Shown piece after piece: positions 47,101 through 56,082 of a stretch of 64,000 bases of DNA (its first letter is position 1; the number at the start of each line of letters is the position of its first letter). This stretch comes from Chryseobacterium binzhouense. Lineage in GTDB: Bacteria; Bacteroidota; Bacteroidia; Flavobacteriales; Weeksellaceae. The stretch covers positions 744,001 to 808,000 of the forward strand of contig NZ_VKOG01000001.1 in the NCBI RefSeq assembly GCF_007474545.1. The letters are read 5' to 3'. The position numbers and the translations under genes were made by a program. Below the pieces are notes generated by a model. The model was not told the DNA's origin, did no database searches, and was given only the letters and a program-made list of their open reading frames with translations.

Positions 47101-49304
47101 CTTTTGCTGCAGGAACCTCAACCGCTCTTGTTGCAAGAAATCTTTACTTAAACCAGACAGCAGCTGCAACAACAGGTGGAAGAATTGCAGTAAAATATAA
47201 TGACGTTGCAGGAACAAATGCCGTAAATATTGTAGACGGAGCATATACCGTAGATACGCAGGCAAGATCTAACTGGGTTGTTTCTCAGTCTGGTATTACA
47301 GGAACGCCTACTTATAGTATGGCAATAAACGGACAAAATATTTATCAGTCTGCTAACGGAAACAGCAGAATTACATTGGCTTCGGCTCCGGCTTCAGGGA
47401 CACATCAGGCTGGAACAACTTACGTAAATGCACAAAGAACAGCTGTTCCATTGTCTAATTTAGCTGATACCTACTATTTAGGTATTGCAGCTTCTGATAT
47501 TCCTTTTATATCTGTAACAAATGGTAATTGGAATACTGGTTCTACCTGGAACAAAGGAACATTACCATCTTGTACAGATGTAGTGCAAATTGCAGCGGGT
47601 ACTACAGTAACTGTAAACTCAGCAGGGAATGTGTCTAGAAATATTACTATTAATACTGGAGGAACATTAGTAAGTACTTCAGGAGATTTAACAATAGGTT
47701 GTACTCTTAAAAACAATTCATTAGTAAATAATGGAACACTAACAGTTTCAGGTGGTATACTAAACGTAAATGGTAATGTAAATAATGCAAATGGATCAAC
47801 ATTTAATCAATCAGGTGGAGAGATTATTGTAGATGGTAATGATGCAGGTGTGGTGGCTAATTCTGTTGCTTCTGGTACCAATATATTTGGTTTTGGTACT
47901 TCAGGAACAGGTGCTGCATTAAATTTAACAGGTGGTAAAATTGTTATTGTAGATCCGCATGCTGCAACTTCAGCAGCAGCAGGTACTTCAAATGGACACG
48001 CTTTTGCTTATTGGGGTAATGGTTACCGTGCAGGAGTAAATCATACAATTCAATTAGGAGACGGAGTTTCTACTGATGCAGGTGGACATACAAGTGGTCT
48101 TCAGTATAATACTTGGCCAGGCAGTGGATATTTTATTGCTGGTAATTTAGTTATTAATTTATCTACAGGTACAAATAGATTAGTTGTAGCTCCTTACACA
48201 GTAGGTATTGAAAAAGATTTAACAATTACTTCCGGTGAGTTAAGATTACCTAGTTCAAAAATTAATGGTAATATTGTAAATAATAGTACACTTACTTCTA
48301 CTGGTACTTTAGAATTAGCATCATGGGGAGCAGATTTAACATCTTCTGCCTCTAGCGTGGCATCTACAAATGCACAAGCTATATCTGGTACAGGTGTATT
48401 CAGAAATTTAGCTACATCCTCTACTGCTAATTTAACTAGTTTCGCTGTAAACAATACAAGCACAGGTGGAGTTACATTAAGTGTACCATTATCAGTAAGT
48501 GGAACTTTAACACTTACGGCAGGAAAAGTAAATACAACTTCTGCTAATTTATTAACATTAGGTACAGCAGCAGCAGCAGGTACATTATCTGGAGGTAGTG
48601 CAACAGCGTATATTGCTGGACCTTTTGCAAGAACGATTGCAAATGCAAATGCTGCCACTAATTATATATTATATCCTGTAGGTAAAGCGGCTTATGCTCC
48701 TATCTGGTTAGCGCCTGTAACTACGGCAGTAACTAATATGCAAGCAGAAGCATTTGATACTAATTCAGGAACTGGATCTGCTACAATCCAGAATTTATCT
48801 GCTACAAAAAGATGGGAAGCGCCTTTAGTATCAGGAGCGTTCTCAACAATTAATGTAAGACTAGGAGGTAATGCAATTGCAAGTACGAACTTCCCGGTAA
48901 TTGCACCAGCTGCAGGTGGGGTATATGATAGTTTATTTGGTACTACAGGTACTTATGTTGCTGGTACGCCAAATACAACACAGTCTACAACTGCATTAGC
49001 ATTTGCTGATTATACGGGTTTCTTATCTTTTGCTGAATTATCTGCTGCACTTGGAACAGGTGAGATCTTAATTAAAGAGAAATCAATCAAAATTTATCCA
49101 AACCCATTCTCTGATGTATTAAACATTTCAGATATCAAGAATGTAAAATCAATCTCTGTAATTGATATTGCAGGTAGAGTGGTTAAATCTTTTGATAAAC
49201 CTTCGGCTACTCTTCAGTTAAGAGAACTAAATTCAGGAATGTATTTAGTGGTACTTAATATGAATGATGGTACTAAACAAACTTTAAAAGCTATTAAAAA
49301 ATAA
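44151..49304 (+). CDS. Giant secreted repeat protein with type IX sorting domain
   Basis: This 1717-residue protein has a signal peptide (about residues 1-20) and three long, related repeats starting near residues 22, 575 and 1117. Each opens with a W-x-x-x-S-T/S-W..G-x-x-P-S/T motif (GPWESASTWVGG at about 581, NGNWNTGSTWNKG at about 1123) and contains VDPHA, VDGND.. and GTLSYTAGGF elements; the pattern is that of a right-handed beta-helix adhesin. The last 75 residues are a type A sorting domain (IYPNPFSDVLNISDIKNV.. to ending TLKAIKK), which directs secretion through the type IX system and usually covalent or surface attachment. Low in cysteine, rich in Thr, Ser, Gly, Asn. Confidence 0.85.
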   Translation: MKKAYLWLSLSCSFAAMKAQTTYYSKASATDFTAVSSWGTATDGTGTSPTSISNADNFVIQNNAALTLPSNASVRQLTINSGSLTVASNSLTVSRAAGNNSTLLIAGGSLIQTGGSIILNGNFLMTSGAFNQSGGGIVLDGNDNNTAATSVASGTALFALTGGTSNCSAGTITLVDPHVNTYSAGSGTNRSVNIGLNTSVTYFTGTHTFIFGDGVSTTAGNADGFVLETYSNGYAPVQNVIVNGGATTGRWLTASNNNSTIYGTHIKGDLTINANAEFRQNYTSGLLAVGGNIINNGTMTVQGSTSTSALVLGTNSAFTVTAPQNISGSGVFRNLTASPTANFSNLTINNPGGVTFSNANSLLSGSNTGTVSGTLTFTNGVVNTGSNTFVLGISGTTVGTLSYTAGGFGSGSTFSRWYGTAGSGTTITASTIPSPGAGTYPFVTGAAGSYNVNHFHRATAALTAVGQMAVKFNGGVGTSAITPITEGSLTYDRQTNANWVVTTSAGYASSATHTIAIQGQGTFTAITPNVTILNNGALAGTAQAGTNQPIGQRAAVPAANIAATYTLASITSEAAVESAQSGPWESASTWVGGVVPSSCASVGILSGHTVTVSSSTTATPSNVIINPGGALAVTGGSITVGCVNRNNYVNNNGSLSVSGGTLVVNGNINNVSGSTFAQTGGNINVDGNDAGATATSVASGTHLVNIATGNVTLTGGTMTVVDPHAANSTSSFAFSYSGGTAIDNTVGWTLKFGDGSSTDAGGTTATASAAGGFIWNNAGSKIYFNNVIIDGTLGTNRYVSNSSTTIGINTLTINANGEFRMPTSGISIAGNFTNNGTFTHTASTLSFQDFKNSTASASTTPQTISGTGVFRNNIVTASSTANFNSITINNSSSTGVTFANANSLLSGANTGTLSGTLTLTTGFVNTGANTFVLGTSTSSNGTLSYTAGGFSTGSTFARWWPTTTGGATITANTTPSGTGTGVYPFAAGTSTALVARNLYLNQTAAATTGGRIAVKYNDVAGTNAVNIVDGAYTVDTQARSNWVVSQSGITGTPTYSMAINGQNIYQSANGNSRITLASAPASGTHQAGTTYVNAQRTAVPLSNLADTYYLGIAASDIPFISVTNGNWNTGSTWNKGTLPSCTDVVQIAAGTTVTVNSAGNVSRNITINTGGTLVSTSGDLTIGCTLKNNSLVNNGTLTVSGGILNVNGNVNNANGSTFNQSGGEIIVDGNDAGVVANSVASGTNIFGFGTSGTGAALNLTGGKIVIVDPHAATSAAAGTSNGHAFAYWGNGYRAGVNHTIQLGDGVSTDAGGHTSGLQYNTWPGSGYFIAGNLVINLSTGTNRLVVAPYTVGIEKDLTITSGELRLPSSKINGNIVNNSTLTSTGTLELASWGADLTSSASSVASTNAQAISGTGVFRNLATSSTANLTSFAVNNTSTGGVTLSVPLSVSGTLTLTAGKVNTTSANLLTLGTAAAAGTLSGGSATAYIAGPFARTIANANAATNYILYPVGKAAYAPIWLAPVTTAVTNMQAEAFDTNSGTGSATIQNLSATKRWEAPLVSGAFSTINVRLGGNAIASTNFPVIAPAAGGVYDSLFGTTGTYVAGTPNTTQSTTALAFADYTGFLSFAELSAALGTGEILIKEKSIKIYPNPFSDVLNISDIKNVKSISVIDIAGRVVKSFDKPSATLQLRELNSGMYLVVLNMNDGTKQTLKAIKK

Positions 49305-49325
49305 TTTTTAATGTAAATTAATGAG

Positions 49326-49353
49326 AAGGTGGTCTGAATGACCACCTTTTTTT
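49326..49353 (+). terminator. Terminator after the giant repeat protein
   Basis: A perfect 9-bp stem AAGGTGGTC with GACCACCTT around TGAAT, followed by five T. Confidence 0.85.
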
Positions 49354-49473
49354 GCTTTTATAATGTCTATAAATATTTATATTATTTTGAATAATGCTCA
49401 AAAAAATATCATATTGTTTGTTGATGTGGTATTTATTTTTTATTTTTAACTATTAAATTAAAAACTTGTAGAC

Positions 49474-52092
49474 ATGAAGAAAACTTATCTTTTGTTTGTG
49501 CTTTTTTCTGCCATCTGGATGAGTGCACAGACTTATTGTACACCAAACTACGCCAGTGGCTGTGACGGTGGAGATCAAATTAATGACTTTAAAATCCCTA
49601 CCGCTGGTTTCACACATTTAGGAACCGGATGTTCTGCAGGAACATATGGTGATTTTTTTGCAACTCAAACAATAACCTTGTCACCGACAATTCCTTACGC
49701 TTTTGAGGTTGTGCATGATTATGCAAATCAATATGTAAGGATTTACGTCGACTTTAACAATGACGGAACTTTTGATGAAACTTCAGAATTGATTGGTTCA
49801 GGCAATAGCGGAACAACCATGATTACAAACGGAACTATCAATATCCCTTCAGCAGTTACTCCCGGAAATTATCGAATGAGAGTAGCAGACAGATGGAATA
49901 CCGCTCCCACATCTTGCGATACATCAGGTTACGGCGAGGCGCATGATTATAAGCTTACTGTAACTGCACCCCCTTCATGTATTGCTCCTACTTCGCTCAC
50001 AGTATCTGGAATTACTCCAACAAGTGTTACTGTTTCCTGGGCAAGTCCTTCCACAGTTCCGTCCTCCGGATATGATGTGTTTTATTCAAATACAGGTGTT
50101 GTTCCTACGGCTGCTACTGCACCATTGCTGAATGTAACAAACCCTACCGTTACAATCACATCGCTTACACCGGGTAGTAATTATTGTGTTTGGATTCGAT
50201 CAAAATGCACGGCAACAACTACCAGTAACTGGGTAAATGTTTGTTTTGTTACAAGCTGTGTTGCTTCAAATGTACCTTATATTCAGGATTTTGAAAGTGC
50301 TGCTGTTCCAGCAATGCCAAACTGTACTTTAGCTGTTAATACAGGCTCAGGTAACAATTGGATCATCGAAAACAATCCTGGAAATGGTTTTACGAATAAA
50401 ACACTCACCTATAAATACAACTCGCAAAATGCTGCCAATGCATGGTTCTTTACCAATGGAATCAATCTTACGGCAGGTACAGTATACAGAATTAAATATG
50501 CCTACGGCAACAATAGTTCAACTTATGCTGAAAAATTGAAAGTTACTTATGGTACAGCGGCCAATTCGGCTTCGCAAAATACCACAATACATGATTATTC
50601 CAATATTGTAAATATATTAACACCGCAGACAGATTTTTACACATTTACCCCAGCATCAACCGGAGTTTATTATTTCGGATTTAATGTGTATTCTGATGCA
50701 GATATGTTTAATTTGTATGTGGATGATATCGTTATTGAGGTAAACCCTACTTGCGTAGAACCTTCTGCTCTCACATCAAGTGCAGTTACGCCTTTTACGG
50801 CTACGGTTTCATGGATGGCTCCTGCTTCAGCTCCTGCAAACGGATATGAATACTATCTTTCCACAAGCAATACTGCACCTACAGCAACTACAACAGCAAC
50901 AGGTACAGCGACTTCAACAAGTGTAAATCTTTCATCGCTTAACTCCTCAACACAGTATTATATCTGGGTAAGATCATTATGCAGCGCAACCACTAAAAGC
51001 TCTTGGTCACCAATGGCAATGTTTACAACTCAGAGTTTTTGTCCTACAGTAACTAGTCCTGCAAACGGAGTAAGCGGAACTTCTATTACACCAACAATTA
51101 CATGGAGTACTATGAGTGGAGCTACAGGATACAGAATTACGGTAGGAACTACTTCAGGAGGATCAGATGTTGTAAATAATGCAGATTTGGGTAATATGAC
51201 AACTTATACATTTGGTACTTCGTTAGCTTATAATACCACATATTATTACACTATTAATGCATACAATGCCGGATCAATTTCCAGCAATTGTTTAGTGAGA
51301 AGTTTTACCACACAATGTGATGCTATTACTCCAACTTATACCAACAATTTCTCATCAGTCAATACAGCTTGCTGGAATCAAGGATCTGGAGGATCTGTTG
51401 CAACAGGACCTTCAGGAAACTCAACTTACTGGTATGCTGATGGGTTTGCAAACGTAGGAAGTACTGGGGCGGCAAAAATCAACTTGTACAGTACCAATAT
51501 CACAGGATGGTTGATGACTCCTACATTCAATTTAGCAGGTGGAGTTTATACAATTTCTTTTGATTATGCAATGACAGAATATAGTTCAACTAATGCAGGT
51601 AGTCTTGGTTCTGATGATAAAATTGAGGTTCTTATGTCAACAGACAATGGTGCTACTTGGACTTCTATTCAGTCTTGGAATGAATCTACCAATATTCCGA
51701 ATGTCTCTACTACATTTACGTATACTATAACAGGGGCGACAGCTCAGACAAAGTTTGCATTCTATGGTAGCTCTGGAACTGTTAATGATACCGCAGATAA
51801 CGATTTCTTTATTGATAACTTCTCAATAACTTCTACATTGTCAACCGTAGAGAATTCATTAGATAGAAATAAAGTTCAGGCATATCCGAATCCGTTTGTT
51901 GATGTCTTAAATATTTCAGACATTAAAAATGTAAAATCTATTTCTGTCATAGATATTGCCGGAAGACTGGTGAAATCATTTGAAAAACCAAGTAACATTC
52001 TTCATTTAAGAGAATTGAATGCGGGAGTTTACCTTGTTGTTCTTAATATGAACGATGGTACTAAGCAAACCATTAAGGCGATTAAAAAATAA
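49474..52092 (+). CDS. GEVED/fibronectin-III secreted protein with type IX sorting domain
   Basis: This 872-residue protein has a signal peptide (1-20) and a GEVED-type domain (about 20-165, VRIYVDFNNDGTFDETSELIG cut to its DFNNDGTFDE core). Fibronectin-III domains lie at about 170-260, 428-515 and 520-615, with two beta-sandwich domains (choice-of-anchor J-like, about 262-425 and 618-795). The sorting domain begins near 803 with YPNPFVDVLNISDIKNV and ends TIKAIKK. Each FN3 starts with a C-x-x-P motif. It is probably a surface-attached adhesin or enzyme-carrying protein, with no catalytic domain seen. Its sorting domain is nearly the same as that of the neighbour at 44151. Confidence 0.85.
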   Translation: MKKTYLLFVLFSAIWMSAQTYCTPNYASGCDGGDQINDFKIPTAGFTHLGTGCSAGTYGDFFATQTITLSPTIPYAFEVVHDYANQYVRIYVDFNNDGTFDETSELIGSGNSGTTMITNGTINIPSAVTPGNYRMRVADRWNTAPTSCDTSGYGEAHDYKLTVTAPPSCIAPTSLTVSGITPTSVTVSWASPSTVPSSGYDVFYSNTGVVPTAATAPLLNVTNPTVTITSLTPGSNYCVWIRSKCTATTTSNWVNVCFVTSCVASNVPYIQDFESAAVPAMPNCTLAVNTGSGNNWIIENNPGNGFTNKTLTYKYNSQNAANAWFFTNGINLTAGTVYRIKYAYGNNSSTYAEKLKVTYGTAANSASQNTTIHDYSNIVNILTPQTDFYTFTPASTGVYYFGFNVYSDADMFNLYVDDIVIEVNPTCVEPSALTSSAVTPFTATVSWMAPASAPANGYEYYLSTSNTAPTATTTATGTATSTSVNLSSLNSSTQYYIWVRSLCSATTKSSWSPMAMFTTQSFCPTVTSPANGVSGTSITPTITWSTMSGATGYRITVGTTSGGSDVVNNADLGNMTTYTFGTSLAYNTTYYYTINAYNAGSISSNCLVRSFTTQCDAITPTYTNNFSSVNTACWNQGSGGSVATGPSGNSTYWYADGFANVGSTGAAKINLYSTNITGWLMTPTFNLAGGVYTISFDYAMTEYSSTNAGSLGSDDKIEVLMSTDNGATWTSIQSWNESTNIPNVSTTFTYTITGATAQTKFAFYGSSGTVNDTADNDFFIDNFSITSTLSTVENSLDRNKVQAYPNPFVDVLNISDIKNVKSISVIDIAGRLVKSFEKPSNILHLRELNAGVYLVVLNMNDGTKQTIKAIKK

Positions 52093-52113
52093 TCTTTAAA
52101 TAATAGTTTAAAT

Positions 52114-52145
52114 AAACAGAGCAGAAATTATTCTGCTCTGTTTTT
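52114..52145 (+). terminator. Terminator after the GEVED/FN3 gene
   Basis: A 13-bp perfect stem (AAACAGAGCAGAA with TTCTGCTCTGTTT) around ATTA, followed by T's. Confidence 0.85.
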
Positions 52146-52228
52146 GTATTCGACTGATTGCCGTATTTTATGCTGATATTTCACACCACAAAAAAAACTG
52201 ATATATTTGTTTAAAAGAATAAACCATT

Positions 52229-52684
52229 ATGGAAAATGTATTTGACCCGAAAGATGCTCAGAATTATATTAACAGAATCAATAATTTGGTAGAAGATACC
52301 CATGGTTTGTGGGGTAGAATGACGGTCGACCAAATGCTGGCTCACTGCTCTGTAACCTACGAAATGGTTTATGAGCCTGAAAAACATAAAAAGCCGGGCG
52401 CAATAGCAAAGTTTATACTCAAAACATTTGTAAAACCAAAAGTGGTTGGAGAAAAATCTTATCCTAAAGATTCTCCCACTGCACCACAATTTTTGATAAA
52501 AGAAAGAAAAAATTTTGATGAAGAAAAAAGGAGACTGATTGGTTTTATTCAGAAAACTCAGCAATTGGGAGCTTCGGCTTTTGATGGTAAAGAATCTTTT
52601 TCTTTCGGAAAACTTACTTCCCAGGAATGGAATAATATGTTTGCTAAACATCTTAACCATCATTTGAGCCAGTTCGGAGTTTAA
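52229..52684 (+). CDS. DUF1569 family protein (DinB-like)
   Basis: This 151-residue cytoplasmic protein has the DUF1569/DinB-like four-helix layout: LWGRMTVDQMLAHCSVTYEM (about residues 27-46), FVKPKVVGEKSYPKDSPTAP, and the terminal HLNHHLSQFGV. Histidines in the HC..H and HLNHH segments could bind a metal, as in DinB-fold enzymes. Biochemical role unknown. Stands alone after the type IX cargo genes. Confidence 0.78.
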   Translation: MENVFDPKDAQNYINRINNLVEDTHGLWGRMTVDQMLAHCSVTYEMVYEPEKHKKPGAIAKFILKTFVKPKVVGEKSYPKDSPTAPQFLIKERKNFDEEKRRLIGFIQKTQQLGASAFDGKESFSFGKLTSQEWNNMFAKHLNHHLSQFGV

Positions 52685-52715
52685 TATCCGGTTTCATTGA
52701 ATAAAACAAAACCCT

Positions 52716-53186
52716 ATGAAAAAATTTTTATTTTTCTTATTACTCATGCCTTTTTTTCTGCTTTCGCAGATGCCGGATATTTCCAAAGTCTGGCTCAATA
52801 ATTCCAACCCTTATATCGGGACGATAGGCAATGATAATCAGAAAATTAAGCTTAAAATAAATATTTCTGAGCAGAATAAGAAAAATGACCAGGAATATTT
52901 TGTTTCGGGATATTCTCTTGTTGATAACAATTATACAAAGTTTGAAGGGAAATTTACCATTATCAAATACAAGGATGGTAAGAAAGACGGAGCGGTATAT
53001 GGCGATTATGAATTAGCTGAAGAAAGTAAAGGGAAACATTCCGGTATTTTTTCGGGTATGTTTATTTATCATTTTAAATGGAATAAAAAGACAGAAAAAA
53101 TTGAAAACCATTCTATTGAATTGACAGGTGACTGGAGAAGCTATGACAGAAGTTTAGATTTTAAAACAAAACTTAAAAATTTTTGA
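52716..53186 (+). CDS. Exported protein of unknown function
   Basis: This 156-residue protein has a signal peptide (FLFFLLLMPFFLLSQ). The mature part (SNPYIGTIGNDNQKIKLKIN..) is beta-rich with a repeated YGDYELAEES/FKTKL style and many lysines; no family is recognised. It lies 31 bases after DUF1569 and could be co-transcribed with it. Confidence 0.6.
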   Translation: MKKFLFFLLLMPFFLLSQMPDISKVWLNNSNPYIGTIGNDNQKIKLKINISEQNKKNDQEYFVSGYSLVDNNYTKFEGKFTIIKYKDGKKDGAVYGDYELAEESKGKHSGIFSGMFIYHFKWNKKTEKIENHSIELTGDWRSYDRSLDFKTKLKNF

Positions 53187-53289
53187 TTACATTTTTAAAA
53201 CCGCAAAACTTTAATTCGTAAAAATATTTGCGTATTTTCTGTCAAATTTCAATATAATTAATAACTGAAAATCAATTAAAAATAAAGCA

Positions 53290-53661
53290 ATGAAATTAGG
53301 AGCTTTCTCTATCAGTTTAAGTGTAAAAGATTTAGCTAAATCCAAAGAATTTTACGAAAAACTGGGCTTTAATGCTATGGGCGGCAGTATGGAGCATAAT
53401 TATCTTATCATGAAAAATGAAGACACCTTAATTGGTCTATTTCAGGCGATGTTTGATGGAAATATGCTGACTTTCAACCCGGGATGGGATCATAACGCTC
53501 AGAATTTGGAATCATTTGACGATGTTAGAAAAATTCAGAAGCATTTAAAGCATCATAATGTTGAGCTGGAAAAAGAAGCCGATGAAAATTCATCAGGTCC
53601 CGAACATATCTATCTTAAAGATCCGGACGGAAATATGATTCTTATTGATCAGCACAGATAG
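53290..53661 (+). CDS. VOC-family (glyoxalase-like) protein
   Basis: This 123-residue protein has the paired beta-alpha-beta-beta-beta layout of vicinal-oxygen-chelate enzymes: SISLSVKDLAKSKEFYEKLGF (residues 7-27) and the C-terminal HIYLKDPDGNMILID (about 107-121). Members are glyoxalases, dioxygenases or binding proteins; without the full metal pattern the reaction cannot be named. Confidence 0.8.
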   Translation: MKLGAFSISLSVKDLAKSKEFYEKLGFNAMGGSMEHNYLIMKNEDTLIGLFQAMFDGNMLTFNPGWDHNAQNLESFDDVRKIQKHLKHHNVELEKEADENSSGPEHIYLKDPDGNMILIDQHR

Positions 53662-53742
53662 ATCTTTTTGTAATGGCTAATCAATGATAAAGAATAGTAA
53701 TAATAATTAATAATCATCAATAAAAACCTATATCAAACAATT

Positions 53743-54189
53743 ATGGCAACAGTAAACGTATATCTTACATTTAACGGAAATTGCAGACAGGCTTTCGAAT
53801 TTTATCAGTCAGTTTTTGGAGGAGAAATTCCTTACATGGGTACCTTTGGCGATATGCCGCCTGCGGAAGGTAAAGAAATGCCGGAAGAAGAAAAAAATAA
53901 AGTTATGCATGTTTGCCTCCCTATTTCTAATGAAACAATGTTAATGGGAAGTGACACAGGCGGAGAATGGGCTTCTCAGTTTAAAGAAGGTAATAATTAC
54001 GCCATTTCAATAAATGCAGACACAAGAGATGAAGCAGATAAGTTATTCAATGGTCTTTCAAATGGCGGAAATATTACAATGCCAATGGCTGATACATTTT
54101 GGGGAGCTTATTTCGGAATGTTTACCGATAAATTTGGAATAAACTGGATGGTTAATTATGACGATCCTGAAAAGCAGCAACATCCTTAG
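53743..54189 (+). CDS. VOC-family protein, PhnB-like
   Basis: This 148-residue protein is of the PhnB/3-demethylubiquinone-like VOC group: NVYLTFNGNCRQAFEFYQSV near the start, MPPAEGKEMPEEEKNKVMH, and the terminal TDKFGINWMVNYD. Such proteins are often annotated without known substrate. It is the second VOC gene in tandem with the one before (82 bases apart), but they belong to different subfamilies. Confidence 0.8.
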   Translation: MATVNVYLTFNGNCRQAFEFYQSVFGGEIPYMGTFGDMPPAEGKEMPEEEKNKVMHVCLPISNETMLMGSDTGGEWASQFKEGNNYAISINADTRDEADKLFNGLSNGGNITMPMADTFWGAYFGMFTDKFGINWMVNYDDPEKQQHP

Positions 54190-54198
54190 CAATAAAGC

Positions 54199-54224
54199 CG
54201 GCAGATTTGTTCTGCCGTTTTTTT
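54199..54224 (+). terminator. Terminator after the PhnB-like gene
   Basis: A 7-bp stem CGGCAGA with TCTGCCG around TTTGT, then seven T. Confidence 0.8.
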
Positions 54225-54312
54225 ATTGAATGAATGCAGAGCATTATATTTTGTTTGATAGGTAATTATAATTAGATTTGTGCTGATTGATAGGCAATGT
54301 AAATAATAAACT

Positions 54313-54987
54313 ATGATATTTTTTAAGAAGTCGATATTGGTGTTGATGTGCGCTCTGGGAGTTACTGCTATTGCTCAAAATAGTGATTTAGGAGCTTGGT
54401 ATATGTATTTCGGAAACAATAAAATCAGTGAAAAGTTTAATTTTCATAACGAAATCCAGTACAGGAATTTTGATGCAGGGACAGATTTGGAACAATTGCT
54501 CATCAGAACCGGGATTGGCTATGATCTTACAGAAAACAACAATAATATCTTGCTGGGTTATGGTTTTATTTTAAGCCAGCCTTATATTAGAGGTGAGAAA
54601 TCTGAAAATATTGAACACAGAATCTTCCAGCAGTATATTACAAGACAAAAATTCGGCAGATTTTTCGTTCAGCACCGTTACCGCCTGGAAGAGCGTTTTT
54701 TACAGGATGATTTCAGAATGCGTTTCCGGTATTTTTTAGGATTAAATATTCCGATCAATAATAAAGAAATGCTTCCAAAAACATGGTATGCTTCCGCTTA
54801 CAATGAGATTTTTCTTCATTTTGACAACCCTGTTTTTGACAGAAACCGTGTCTATGGAGCTGTAGGATTTGTTATCAACAAAAATATGCGGATTGAGGCA
54901 GGATATATGAATCAGATCCAGGAAAATAGAAACCGGGGACAGATACAGATAGGATTTTACAACAATATTCCTTTCACAAAGAATTAA
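54313..54987 (+). CDS. DUF2490 outer-membrane-like protein
   Basis: This 224-residue protein has a signal peptide (about residues 1-21, ending AIAQ) and a beta-barrel pattern of the DUF2490 family: LGAWYMYFGNNKISEKFNFH, NFDAGTDLEQLLIRTGIGYD, IEHRIFQQYI, and RVYGAVGFVINKNMRIEAGY. DUF2490 proteins are predicted outer-membrane barrels with unknown role. It ends 10 bases before the bestrophin gene, so they are likely co-transcribed. Confidence 0.82.
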   Translation: MIFFKKSILVLMCALGVTAIAQNSDLGAWYMYFGNNKISEKFNFHNEIQYRNFDAGTDLEQLLIRTGIGYDLTENNNNILLGYGFILSQPYIRGEKSENIEHRIFQQYITRQKFGRFFVQHRYRLEERFLQDDFRMRFRYFLGLNIPINNKEMLPKTWYASAYNEIFLHFDNPVFDRNRVYGAVGFVINKNMRIEAGYMNQIQENRNRGQIQIGFYNNIPFTKN

Positions 54988-54997
54988 TTAATAGTAT

Positions 54998-56002
54998 ATG
55001 CATTCAGGAAAAAAATTTAGTGCGACAGAATTTATTGTCTGGACGAAGAGAAGCATTTTTGTTCTTTCGCTTTGGGCGGCAGTTCCTACGATACTTTATT
55101 ATTTAGGACTTACTTTTCTGTCATTTCCGTGGCAGCCGATTGCAATTATGGGAACTGCGGTAGCTTTTATCGTTGGCTTTAAAAATAATGCAAGCTACAG
55201 CAGGCTCTGGGAAGCAAGGCAGATTTACGGATCAATCATCAATGATAGCAGAAGTTTCGGCTATATCTTAAGAGACGCATTGTCCGGAAAAAATCCGGCT
55301 AAAGTAAAAATGATGTTTGAGCGGCATTATGCATGGCTTACAGCACTTCGTTTTCAGCTGAGAGAACATAGGGATTGGGAAAAAGTGAATTTGGCACAGT
55401 TTGAAGAATATGCAAAAAAATATGAAGTTGAGGAAAAAAAGTTTAAAGTAGAAAATGAGCTTAAAAAATTTCTTTCTGAAAAAGAGCTGGAGTACGTTTT
55501 AAGTAAAAAAAACCGTGCAACACAGTTAATGGCAATTCAGAGCAGAGAGCTTTCCGAGGCTTATTCAAGGGGAGAAATCAATGATTTTCAGTGGACACAG
55601 ATCAATCAGCAACTGGTGAAATTTACGGATAATCAGGGAAAGGCAGAAAGAATAAAAAATTTCCCCTATCCAAGGAATTTCTCATCCATAACCACTTATC
55701 TTCTGCATCTCTTTATCATATTTGTACCTTACGGATTGGTAAAAGAATTTGATAAAATGGGAGATGGAACTTTACTGGAAAATTATACACTCTGGTTTAA
55801 TATTCCGTTTTCACTATTGGTTACATGGTGTTTTCATACTTTAGACAGCGTAGGAGAGGCTTCTGTAAATCCGTTTGAAGGAAGTCCGAATGATGTTCCG
55901 ATTACGCAGATCAGCAGAACTATAGAAATAGACATGCGAGATATGCTTGATGAAGACAATCTTCCGCCGCCTATTACGCCACAAAACAGTATTGTTTTAT
56001 AG
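54998..56002 (+). CDS. Bestrophin family ion channel
   Basis: This 334-residue protein fits bacterial bestrophins (RFP-TM family): an N-terminal membrane region (VLSLWAAVPTILYYLGLTFL), the NNASYSRLWEARQIYGSI motif and a C-terminal VNPFEGSPNDVPIT, conserved as NPFG-NDxP. Prokaryotic members form pentameric ion channels; those known vary between anion and cation selectivity, so selectivity here is not inferred. Four membrane helices at about 20-70 and 220-280. Confidence 0.88.
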   Translation: MHSGKKFSATEFIVWTKRSIFVLSLWAAVPTILYYLGLTFLSFPWQPIAIMGTAVAFIVGFKNNASYSRLWEARQIYGSIINDSRSFGYILRDALSGKNPAKVKMMFERHYAWLTALRFQLREHRDWEKVNLAQFEEYAKKYEVEEKKFKVENELKKFLSEKELEYVLSKKNRATQLMAIQSRELSEAYSRGEINDFQWTQINQQLVKFTDNQGKAERIKNFPYPRNFSSITTYLLHLFIIFVPYGLVKEFDKMGDGTLLENYTLWFNIPFSLLVTWCFHTLDSVGEASVNPFEGSPNDVPITQISRTIEIDMRDMLDEDNLPPPITPQNSIVL

Positions 56003-56082
56003 TGTAGTATAGATCAAACAATAGAAACAATTAGCAAAGCGTTATAAATTTTGCTATTTTTGAAAAAATTTTAGGAATCATA

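Noticed and set aside
44219-48658. Minus-strand ORFs opposite the giant repeat protein.
   Set aside because: Same artefact of repeat composition; no start context or family motif.
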